Assembly: GCA_900754775.1 (NCBI GenBank)
Contig: CAAEDZ010000180.1
Span: forward strand, 1-5,169
Direction: 5' to 3'
DNA: 5,169 nt
DNA from: Clostridia bacterium
Lineage (GTDB): Bacteria; Bacillota_A; Clostridia; Christensenellales; Aristaeellaceae
Shown: positions 1 to 5,038 of the stretch, one piece after another
Layout of the letters: each line of letters begins with the position of its first letter
Position numbering within the stretch: position 1 is the stretch's first letter
Program-made: the position numbers and the translations under genes
Notes under the pieces: generated by a model
Database searches by the model: none
The model's input: the letters and a program-made list of their open reading frames with translations, nothing else
What the model was told of the DNA's origin: nothing

Positions 1-78
1 AATGACGGCATCGCTGCGCTTTCGCTGCTGCTGCTCGCGGCGGTGATCGTGCTGTTCAACGCCCTGGGGGTGTTCTGA
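1..78 (+). CDS. ecfT: C-terminal end of a membrane protein, probably ECF transporter transmembrane subunit EcfT (5' end outside window)
   Basis: An open frame runs from the first base to a TGA at 76-78 and gives 25 residues. They contain a strongly hydrophobic stretch (ALSLLLLAAVIVLFNALGVF) that ends at the C-terminus, so this is a terminal transmembrane helix. The stop shares its last base with the ATG of truA (TGATG), which indicates translational coupling. In Bacillota the gene directly before truA is very often ecfT, the membrane subunit of energy-coupling factor vitamin transporters (order ecfA1-ecfA2-ecfT-truA), and EcfT proteins end in a hydrophobic helix. The family call rests on that context. 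The sequence itself shows only a membrane-protein tail, so another membrane protein cannot be excluded. Confidence 0.55.
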   Translation, partial: NDGIAALSLLLLAAVIVLFNALGVF

Positions 79-827
79 TGCGCATACTGCTCACCCTCGA
101 ATACGATGGCACGGCCTACGCCGGCTGGCAGCGGCAGGAAAACGCCCTCGCCGTGCAGCAGGTGGTGGAGGAAGCCGTTTCCAGGCTGGTGGGGGAAAGG
201 ACGGTGCTTTTCGGTGCCAGCCGCACGGACGCGGGCGTCCACGCCCTCGGCCAGCGCGCCCACTTCGATACCGCCAGCCGCATCCCCCCGGACAAGTACG
301 CCTACGCCCTCAACACCATGCTGCCCCGCGACATCCGCGTGCGCTTTAGCCGCGCCGTGGCGGACGATTTCCACGCCCGCTTCTCCGCCGTGGGCAAGCA
401 GTACCGCTACCAAATTTACTCCGCCCCCCACGCCGGGGCGCTCAACCGCAACACCCACGCCCACGTCATCTACCCGCTGGACGCGGAGAAGATGCGCGCG
501 GAACTGCCCGCCCTGCTCGGCAGGCACGATTTCGCCGCCTTTGCCGCCAGCGGCAGCGTGGTCAAGGACACCGTGCGCACGATCACCCGCGCCGAACTTC
601 TTGGCGACGGCCCGGAATACGCGCTCTTTCTCGAGGGCACGGGCTTTTTGTACAACATGGTGCGCATCATCGCCGGCACGCTCATCGGCGTGGGCACGGG
701 CAAACTGGAGCCGGGCGCGTTTTCCCGCGCGCTCATCTCAAAGAGCCGCCTCGATCTCGGCGTCACCGCCCCCGCGCACGGACTTACGCTCATGGAGGTA
801 TACTACGATGCAGGCGCTCATCTTTGA
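78..827 (+). CDS. truA: tRNA pseudouridine synthase A (TruA)
   Basis: The 249-residue protein has the normal length for TruA, which converts uridines 38-40 of the tRNA anticodon arm to pseudouridine in the cytoplasm. The N-terminus has the family signature LEYDGTAYAGWQRQ (7-20). The catalytic aspartate is D51 within GASRTDAGVHALGQ (46-59). KQYRYQIY (107-114), GRHDFAAFAASGS (148-160), GTGFLYNMVRIIAGTLIGVG (187-206) and the C-terminal APAHGLTLMEVYYD (231-244) are further conserved blocks, so both halves of the fold are present and intact. The ATG at 78 overlaps the upstream stop by one base and gives the expected MRILLTLEYDGT start. The upstream G-run at 66-70 is a poor ribosome binding site, so translation probably depends on coupling. 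The last codons run 20 nt into the next gene. In Bacillus truA is followed by rplM-rpsI; here it is followed by a HAD hydrolase. Confidence 0.97.
   Translation: MRILLTLEYDGTAYAGWQRQENALAVQQVVEEAVSRLVGERTVLFGASRTDAGVHALGQRAHFDTASRIPPDKYAYALNTMLPRDIRVRFSRAVADDFHARFSAVGKQYRYQIYSAPHAGALNRNTHAHVIYPLDAEKMRAELPALLGRHDFAAFAASGSVVKDTVRTITRAELLGDGPEYALFLEGTGFLYNMVRIIAGTLIGVGTGKLEPGAFSRALISKSRLDLGVTAPAHGLTLMEVYYDAGAHL
794..799 (+). promoter_or_regulatory. Ribosome binding site of the HAD gene, inside truA
   Basis: GGAGGT lies 8 nt before the ATG at 808. It decides that start over the much earlier in-frame ATG at 106, whose translation across truA is an alanine/arginine/proline-rich shadow with no HAD similarity. 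Confidence 0.85.
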
Positions 828-1482
828 CTTCAACGGAACAATGTTTTTGGATACGGACAAGCAGCGCCAGGCGTGGGACGAGTTCTTTGAACGCTACATC
901 GGCCGTCCGCTCACGCAGGAGGAGTTTTTGCGCCACGCCTGCGGCCCGGATGCCGGCATGGTCATCCGCCACTTCTGCCACGTCCCGCTGGACGAGGCGC
1001 GCATCGCCGCCATGACGGAGGAAAAGGAGGTCATCTACCGCCGCCTCTGCCGCGAGGACAAGGAGCGCTTCTGCCTCGCCCCCGGCCTGCCCGAGGCCCT
1101 CGACCGCCTGCGGGCGCGCGGCGTGCCCATGGCCATCGCCACCGGCGCGGGGCGCGGCAATCTGGAGTTCTACTTCGAGTCCTTCCACCTCGAGCGCTGG
1201 TTTGACTGGGACCATGTGGTCTACGACGATGGGACGCTTCCCGGCAAGCCCGCCCCGGACGTCTACCTGCGCGCCTGCGCGCGCCTCGGCGTCGCCCCAA
1301 AGGACGCCATCATCTTCGAGGACGCCTTTGCCGGCATCGCGTCGGCCCACGCCGCCGGGGCGGGCGCCATCGTCGCCATCACCGCCACCAACCCGGCTTC
1401 GGCGCTGGCAAACTTGCCGGGCGTCAAGGCCGTCATCGACGACTACCGCGATCTCGACGCCGTCCTTTCGCGCCTTTGCTGA
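808..1482 (+). CDS. HAD-superfamily hydrolase with variant motif I (DFNGT)
   Basis: The 224-residue cytoplasmic protein has the four HAD motifs in order. Motif I is IFDFNGTMF (5-13) with nucleophile D7. Motif II is ATGAGRGN (111-118) with T112. Motif III is K147 in GKPAPDVYLRA. Motif IV is FEDAFAGIASAHAAGA (170-185) with E171 and D172. The spacing between motifs I and II fits a helical C1 cap, as in beta-phosphoglucomutase-like phosphatases. Canonical phosphatases have DxDGT; here the second Asp, the general acid/base, is N9. I recall DFNGT in a group of uncharacterised Bacillota HAD proteins, so it may be a subfamily trait and not damage. Phosphatase activity on a small sugar or nucleotide phosphate is possible but unproven, and the substrate is unknown. 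The gene overlaps the end of truA by 20 nt and is probably co-transcribed with it. Confidence 0.9.
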   Translation: MQALIFDFNGTMFLDTDKQRQAWDEFFERYIGRPLTQEEFLRHACGPDAGMVIRHFCHVPLDEARIAAMTEEKEVIYRRLCREDKERFCLAPGLPEALDRLRARGVPMAIATGAGRGNLEFYFESFHLERWFDWDHVVYDDGTLPGKPAPDVYLRACARLGVAPKDAIIFEDAFAGIASAHAAGAGAIVAITATNPASALANLPGVKAVIDDYRDLDAVLSRLC

Positions 1483-1526
1483 ACCAAGGGGCGCGCACGC
1501 GCGTCTTATCCATAGAACATCGAAAC

Positions 1527-1532
1527 GGGAGG
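1527..1532 (+). promoter_or_regulatory. Ribosome binding site that fixes the start of the first permease gene
   Basis: GGGAGG directly touches the ATG at 1533 but sits 6 nt before the ATG at 1539, so the second ATG is the likely start. The in-frame ATG at 1476 lies inside the HAD gene and would add 21 polar residues before the first helix. Confidence 0.75.
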
Positions 1533-1538
1533 ATGCTT

Positions 1539-2303
1539 ATGCTCGCACACGACCGGAGGCACGCCTTCGGGCCATGGGTGTTCGCGGCTGCGGCCGCGTA
1601 CTTCCTGCTGCACCTGTACAATATACTCTACATGCTGAATGAGCCGGAGAACCCGGCCATCCTCGTCTGGCGCTTTTCCGGCTCCATGGGGCTGGTGCCG
1701 GACGCCATGCCGCTGGTGGCGGCGCTGCCCGCGGCGGCGGCCTTCGCCGTAGACCTAAACAGCGGTTTCGCCGTGCCCGCCGTCTTCCGCGCCGGCACGG
1801 GGCGCTACCTGCGCTCCAAGGTGCTGGCGGCCTGCATCGGCGGCGGCCTCGCGCCCCTGCTGGGGCGGCTCGCCTTCGTGGTCTTTCTGCACATCCTCTA
1901 CCGCGGCGATGTCGCCATGGCCGCGGAGATGTTCGGCTCGGACGGGGCCATCGGCGTCGCCTTCACCGGCGTGGGCGGCTATATCGGCTACTTCGCCGGC
2001 GTGCTGTTCGTGCAGTTCCTCGCCGGGGCGTTCTGGGCCATGGCGGCGCTGGCCTTCTCGGCCTACGTGCCCAACGTGCTGTGGACGGTGTGCCTGCCGC
2101 TCATCCTCCACCGCCTCTTCCTCGAACTGGACGCGTGGACGAACCTGCCCACCTGGCTGAACCTCTCGCTTCTGCAGGATCAGGAGACGGAGCTTGCCTT
2201 CACGCCCGGCCTGCTCGCCGCCGTGGGCATCTTCGGCGCGCTCATCGCCATCGCGGCGCTGTTGTTCTACCGCCGCGGGAAGAGGAGGCTGACGTATGCG
2301 TAA
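1539..2303 (+). CDS. ABC transporter membrane protein (first permease of the cassette)
   Basis: The 254-residue protein is very hydrophobic, with about six membrane segments near residues 12-32, 50-70, 95-119, 150-173, 176-195 and 222-244, and a positively charged tail (YRRGKRRLTYA). Between helices 2 and 3 it has AVFRAGTGRYLRSK (81-94). I know this type of basic cytoplasmic motif from ABC-2-like permeases of Gram-positive exporters, where it would face the ATPase. No other domain is visible and I do not recognise a named family. Its end overlaps the second permease gene by 8 nt and the ATPase follows, so it is best read as one half of a permease pair working with that ATPase. A 56-nt gap separates it from the HAD gene. 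I see no convincing promoter or terminator there, so the cassette may be read from upstream. The substrate is unknown. Confidence 0.8.
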   Translation: MLAHDRRHAFGPWVFAAAAAYFLLHLYNILYMLNEPENPAILVWRFSGSMGLVPDAMPLVAALPAAAAFAVDLNSGFAVPAVFRAGTGRYLRSKVLAACIGGGLAPLLGRLAFVVFLHILYRGDVAMAAEMFGSDGAIGVAFTGVGGYIGYFAGVLFVQFLAGAFWAMAALAFSAYVPNVLWTVCLPLILHRLFLELDAWTNLPTWLNLSLLQDQETELAFTPGLLAAVGIFGALIAIAALLFYRRGKRRLTYA

Positions 2304-3135
2304 CAAGATGCTCGCCTGCCTGCGCTACAACATCAAGAAACTGCTGGCCTCGCCGGTGACGTATCTGGTCATCGTGCTGACCATCCTCTTTGTCGACCGC
2401 GAGATCCTGCCCGTGCGCAACTACCTGCGCGATACCGGCACGCTGGTGAGCTGGCCGGGGCTTCTGACCTATCTTCTGGACTACGCGCCGCTGACGCTTT
2501 TGATGGGCCTTGCCATCATCGCCCTTCTCTCGCCCCTGCCGATGACCGACGAGGCGCAGGTCTACATCATGGTGCGCAGCGGCCGCCGCAGCTGGGCGCG
2601 GGCGCAGGTGGCGATGATCTTCGTGGTCTCGGTGGTCTACATGCTTCTGGTATCGTTGGCCGTGCTTTTGTGGATATCGCCGTATGTGGACTGGTCGGGC
2701 GGCTGGTCGGACGGCATCCTCGCCTTTGTCGAGGGCGGCGCTTACGAGACGTATGACAGCCTGCTCTCCTACGACCCGTGGGTGATGCGCACCTACGCGC
2801 CCTGGGCGGCGGCGCTGATGGAGCTGGCGCTGCACGCGCTGGCCTACGGCTTCGTGGCGCTGCTGGTGTATGTGGGCAACGTGCTGTTTGGCCGCCGCGG
2901 CGGCGTGCTGCTGGGCGTTCTGCCGCTGGCCGCCGACGCGCTGATGGCCGACTTCTACGCCGGTCTTCCCAACTTCTTCTCCCCCGTCACCCTCAGCCGC
3001 GCCACCATGCTGGACTATGGCGATGGCGCGGGCTTCCCGCCGGTGTGGTACGCTTTCGCGGTGCTGGCGCTGCTGTGCGCCATCTTCGCCTGCGTCAGCG
3101 TACATCTGAGCATGAAAAAGGAGCTTCGCATATGA
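2296..3135 (+). CDS. ABC transporter membrane protein (second permease of the cassette)
   Basis: The 279-residue protein has a short basic N-terminus (MRNKMLACLRYNIKKLL) followed by about six membrane segments near residues 20-33, 58-80, 103-128, 172-195, 203-220 and 250-270, and ends in a basic tail (MKKELRI). A larger polar stretch (129-170) between helices 3 and 4 is rich in Asp, Trp and Tyr and is probably extracellular. The motif YIMVRSGRRSWARAQVAMIF (90-109) corresponds in position and pattern to the RAGTGRYLRSK motif of the preceding protein. The start at 2296 is supported by AGGAGG at 2283-2288, 7 nt upstream; it overlaps the previous gene by 8 nt. Its own stop forms an ATGA overlap with the ATPase start. 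It is most likely the second half of a heterodimeric permease. The substrate and transport direction are not shown by the sequence, but export is usual for this architecture. Confidence 0.8.
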   Translation: MRNKMLACLRYNIKKLLASPVTYLVIVLTILFVDREILPVRNYLRDTGTLVSWPGLLTYLLDYAPLTLLMGLAIIALLSPLPMTDEAQVYIMVRSGRRSWARAQVAMIFVVSVVYMLLVSLAVLLWISPYVDWSGGWSDGILAFVEGGAYETYDSLLSYDPWVMRTYAPWAAALMELALHALAYGFVALLVYVGNVLFGRRGGVLLGVLPLAADALMADFYAGLPNFFSPVTLSRATMLDYGDGAGFPPVWYAFAVLALLCAIFACVSVHLSMKKELRI

Positions 3136-3764
3136 TCGAGTTGAAGAAAGTCACCAAATCCTACGGAGCCCAGAAGGTGCTTGACGACATCACCGTCACC
3201 CTGGAGCGCGGCCGCGTACACGGCTTTGTGGGCCGCAACGGCTCGGGCAAGACGGTGCTGATGAAGTGCATCGCCGGCCTGGCCCGCCCCGATTCCGGCG
3301 AGGTGCTTGTCGATGGCCGCCACATCGGCACGGAGCTGGAGAACCCGCCGGACATGGGCGCCATCATCGAGGTGCCGGGCTTTTTGCCCAACGCCAGCGG
3401 CTACAAAAACCTCAAATACCTCGCCGACATCTCCGGCCGCGCCGGGGACAGGGAGATCCGCGCCGCCATGGAAAAGTGCGGCCTCGATCCGGACAGCCGC
3501 AAGTGGGTATCCAAGTACAGCCTCGGCATGCGTCAGCGCCTCGGCATCGCGCAGGCGATCATGGAGGACCCCTCGCTTTTGATCCTCGATGAGCCGATGA
3601 ACGGTCTGGACGACACCGGCGTGCTGGAAGCCCGCCGCCTGCTTGCCGGGATGAAGGAAAAGGGCAAGACCATCATCCTCGCCAGCCACGACCGCCAGGA
3701 CATCGACACCCTCTGCGACGCCGTCTACGAGATGAACGCCGGCAAAATGACCCGCGTGCGCTGA
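3132..3764 (+). CDS. ABC transporter ATP-binding protein, BcrA/LanF-like with E-loop
   Basis: The 210-residue single nucleotide-binding domain is complete. It has the A-loop Tyr in KSYGAQKVL (Y11), Walker A GRNGSGKT (34-41), signature SLGMRQRLGIAQA (130-142), Walker B LLILDEP (149-155), D-loop NGLD (157-160) and switch histidine H186 in LASHD. At the Q-loop position the sequence is IIEVPGFLPNASGYKNL, so Glu80 replaces the usual Gln. This E-loop is known from LanF proteins of lantibiotic self-immunity transporters and related bacitracin-type exporters. The protein lacks the extra C-terminal region of longer BcrA-like ATPases. The ATG at 3132 is set by AAAGGAG at 3117-3123 and the ATGA overlap with the permease gene; the frame is open further upstream but that part is a shadow of the permease. 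It would power the two preceding permeases at the inner face of the membrane. Confidence 0.92.
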   Translation: MIELKKVTKSYGAQKVLDDITVTLERGRVHGFVGRNGSGKTVLMKCIAGLARPDSGEVLVDGRHIGTELENPPDMGAIIEVPGFLPNASGYKNLKYLADISGRAGDREIRAAMEKCGLDPDSRKWVSKYSLGMRQRLGIAQAIMEDPSLLILDEPMNGLDDTGVLEARRLLAGMKEKGKTIILASHDRQDIDTLCDAVYEMNAGKMTRVR

Positions 3765-3918
3765 AGCCGCAAAGCGTTCGCGGAGGGCATATCCGCGGGG
3801 CGGATGCAGGAAGATGCGTGCGCTGAAACAGCAAGCGATCGCGGAGGGCATATCCGCAGGCGCGGCGGGGGAAGGCACGCGTGCATTGAAGCCGCAAAGG
3901 CGCGGGGGACATGCCCCA
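3755..3918 (+). repeat. Tandem degenerate ~62-nt intergenic repeat with palindromic core (two good copies, one decayed)
   Basis: Copy A starts at 3755 inside the last codons of the ATPase gene, copy B at 3817 and the decayed copy C at 3880. Copies A and B both begin CGTGCGCTGAA and share an identical 19-nt block, TCGCGGAGGGCATATCCGC, at 3778-3796 and 3839-3857. This block contains the inverted repeat GCGGA/TCCGC around a 7-nt loop. Copy C begins CGTGCATTGAAGCCGCAAAG and its core has changed to a related GC-rich sequence that forms part of the hairpin at 3897-3931. Copy A can also fold ATCCGC (3791-3796) with GCGGAT (3800-3805). No gene with homology is seen here. It resembles REP/MITE-like palindromic intergenic repeats; the family is not identified. 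Confidence 0.75.
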
Positions 3919-3931
3919 TTCCCCGCGCCTT
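3897..3931 (+). terminator. Strong GC-rich hairpin after the ABC cassette, possible terminator
   Basis: AAGGCGCGGGG (3897-3907) and CCCCGCGCCTT (3921-3931) are perfect 11-nt inverted arms with a 13-nt loop. The position between the ATPase stop and the tRNA promoter suits a transcript end or a 3'-stabilising structure. No T-run follows the right arm, so it is not a classic intrinsic terminator; Rho-assisted or RNA-protective function are alternatives. Confidence 0.5.
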
Positions 3932-3956
3932 CGCCGCTCGCCCAAACGGATAACAG

Positions 3957-4006
3957 AAAATTTTCCCGCCGCCAGTCTTGACAACCGTCCCGGATAGCTG
4001 TATAAT
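3957..4006 (+). promoter_or_regulatory. Consensus housekeeping-sigma promoter for the tRNA gene, with UP-like A/T tract
   Basis: TTGACA (3978-3983) and TATAAT (4001-4006) are both perfect consensus hexamers with the ideal 17-nt spacer. Transcription should start near 4012-4014, leaving a leader of about 34 nt before the tRNA. AAAATTTT at 3957-3964 would lie about 50-56 nt before the start point, where a distal UP element binds the RNA polymerase alpha subunit. Such strength is typical for stable RNA genes. Confidence 0.92.
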
Positions 4007-4046
4007 AGATGTTGCTTCCGATGCACAGCATCCGGCGGCAGACCTT

Positions 4047-4122
4047 GGTGCTTTGGCTCAGTTGGTAGAGCACCGTGTTCACATCGCGGGGGTCACTGGT
4101 TCGAGTCCAGTAAGCACCACCA
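4047..4122 (+). tRNA. tRNA-Val, anticodon CAC
   Basis: The 76-nt gene folds into a full cloverleaf. The acceptor stem is GGTGCTT (4047-4053) with AAGCACC (4112-4118), followed by discriminator A and an encoded CCA. The D stem is GCTC/GAGC (4056-4059, 4068-4071). The anticodon stem is CCGTG/CGCGG (4073-4077, 4085-4089) with one U-G pair. The 7-nt loop TTCACAT places CAC at 4080-4082, reading the valine codon GUG. The variable loop has 5 nt. The T stem ACTGG/CCAGT encloses TTCGAGT. A35, C36 and A73 match valine identity elements. It is a single-gene transcription unit with its own consensus promoter and terminator. Confidence 0.96.
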
Positions 4123-4123
4123 T

Positions 4124-4162
4124 AAAGCTTTCGGTTCAGGCGATCCGAAGGCTTTTTTCTTT
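4124..4162 (+). terminator. Rho-independent terminator of the tRNA gene
   Basis: AAAGCTTTCGG (4124-4134) pairs with CCGAAGGCTTT (4145-4155) over 11 bp including one G-U pair, with a 10-nt loop. The run TTTTTTCTTT (4153-4162) follows. It begins 1 nt after the tRNA CCA and ends 16 nt before the next start codon. Confidence 0.93.
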
Positions 4163-4178
4163 ATCGGGAGGGCCTGCC

Positions 4179-4994
4179 ATGAATGAATGGGTACGAAAGG
4201 CCATACAGCGCCTGCAGGGGCGCATGACGCAGACGCGCATCAGGGAGAAGCGCTTCTTCCTTCTTCGCGAGCCGTTCTGTTTCGCCATCCAACTCGAAAT
4301 GGATAGCGGCTTCGACGAGACGCTCCTTGTGTTTGACAAAACACACCTGACGGGCGACACTGAAGCGCCTTACTTCCTCTACGGCTGCGCGTTTCTGCAG
4401 AAAGATGACGATCCTCGCCATCTCGCCGAACTCGGCGTGACTGGGCTCGAATGCACGCTGCGCGTCGCGCGCCGCGTGGATAGCGACGATGCGCTGGATG
4501 CGTTCCTTCAGGAGGCGTTTGCCCAGTTTGACGCCTGGGAGGCCGAGGGCAAGGAGGGCGTGCAGGGGCATTCCCGACAGATGCGCAAGGCGTTCATGCA
4601 GGACATCACCGGCCTGCTCAAGCCCCTGGGCTTCCGCAAGAGCAGCAATAGCTGGGTGCATCCCTGGCATGGGCGGCTGCTTTTGAAATTTCATGCGCAA
4701 AAGTCCGCGTATTCCGACAGCTATTATCTGCGCTTTTACATCTGCCATGGCAGTATAAACTGCGGTTGCGTCTGCTACGATGTGACGCCAGGCAGCGCGG
4801 CTTCGATCGACTGGCAACTGACCGATCGGGCGTTCGTCCGGCAGGCCGTAGAGGAACTGATCGAAAACTATATCGGGCCGCTGCTGAAGATGTCCTTGGA
4901 GGAACTGCAGAATCAAAAAGAAGCGCTGCGGAAAAGGGTGGACTGTGGCTGCCGCATCTGTGAGGACTGCTGGCTGCTCGAAGCGGCCGACTGA
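4179..4994 (+). CDS. DUF4304-like protein with C-terminal cysteine cluster
   Basis: The 271-residue protein is predicted to be soluble; no signal peptide or membrane helix is seen. Residues about 132-245 resemble the DUF4304 family of unknown function: a helix followed by LLKPLGFRKSSNSWVHPW (146-163), then LLKFHAQKSAYSDSYYLRFYICHG (168-191), and a C-terminal helical region (215-255). Residues 1-130 look like a separate alpha/beta domain (RFFLLREPFCFAIQLEMD, 25-42) that I do not recognise. Cysteines are grouped at C195/C197/C199 and C256/C258/C261/C264, which could bind a metal ion. The ATG at 4179 has GGGAGG (4166-4171) 7 nt upstream; the frame is open further back only through the tRNA gene. 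No separate promoter is evident in the 56 nt after the tRNA, most of it terminator, so expression may depend on read-through or a weak internal promoter. The family call comes from pattern memory, not a search. Confidence 0.65.
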   Translation: MNEWVRKAIQRLQGRMTQTRIREKRFFLLREPFCFAIQLEMDSGFDETLLVFDKTHLTGDTEAPYFLYGCAFLQKDDDPRHLAELGVTGLECTLRVARRVDSDDALDAFLQEAFAQFDAWEAEGKEGVQGHSRQMRKAFMQDITGLLKPLGFRKSSNSWVHPWHGRLLLKFHAQKSAYSDSYYLRFYICHGSINCGCVCYDVTPGSAASIDWQLTDRAFVRQAVEELIENYIGPLLKMSLEELQNQKEALRKRVDCGCRICEDCWLLEAAD

Positions 4995-5025
4995 CACGCT
5001 GGCTCTCAAAGATATCTTCGCATAC

Positions 5026-5032
5026 GAGGTGA
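5026..5032 (+). promoter_or_regulatory. Shine-Dalgarno sequence ahead of the acetyltransferase
   Basis: GAGGTGA is a 7-nt match to the complement of the 16S rRNA 3' end. It leaves 6 nt to the ACG at 5039, ideal spacing for a start codon there. Its last three bases are also an in-frame stop (TGA 5030-5032), which excludes any earlier start. Confidence 0.75.
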
Positions 5033-5038
5033 ACGCCC

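Noticed and set aside
106..807. Long in-frame extension upstream of the HAD gene
   Set aside because: It overlaps truA in another frame, is rich in Ala/Arg/Pro/Ser with no HAD similarity, and the HAD start at 808 has its own ribosome binding site.
1483..1538. Promoter or terminator between the HAD gene and the first permease gene
   Set aside because: There are short GCGCG-type inverted repeats but no T-run and no recognisable -35/-10 pair.
2242..3105. 287-residue minus-strand reading frame rich in His, Gln and Arg
   Set aside because: The composition is typical of the antisense of a hydrophobic membrane-protein gene; no ribosome binding site or domain supports it.
2778..3131. Upstream extension of the ATPase frame
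   Set aside because: It is an out-of-frame reading of the second permease; the conserved ATPase N-terminus starts at 3132 with an ATGA overlap and a good ribosome binding site.
3755..3918. CRISPR array
   Set aside because: The copies are adjacent and imperfect, with no uniform unique spacers between identical repeats, and no cas gene is present.
4018..4035. Small hairpin in the tRNA leader (GATGC-ACA-GCATC)
   Set aside because: It is only 5 bp with a bulged extension; likely chance or a processing feature, not enough for a separate call.
3015..4082. 355-residue reading frame on the minus strand
   Set aside because: It is the antisense of the ATPase, the repeat region and part of the tRNA; it shows no motifs and reflects few stop codons in GC-rich DNA.
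4101..4122. Integration (att) site at the tRNA 3' end
   Set aside because: No second copy of the tRNA 3' end and no integrase gene is visible in the window.
4991..5018. Promoter before the acetyltransferase (CTGACA with ATATCT) and palindrome AAGATATCTT
   Set aside because: The spacing of about 15 nt is too short and the hexamers are weak; the 10-nt palindrome alone is not enough to call an operator.
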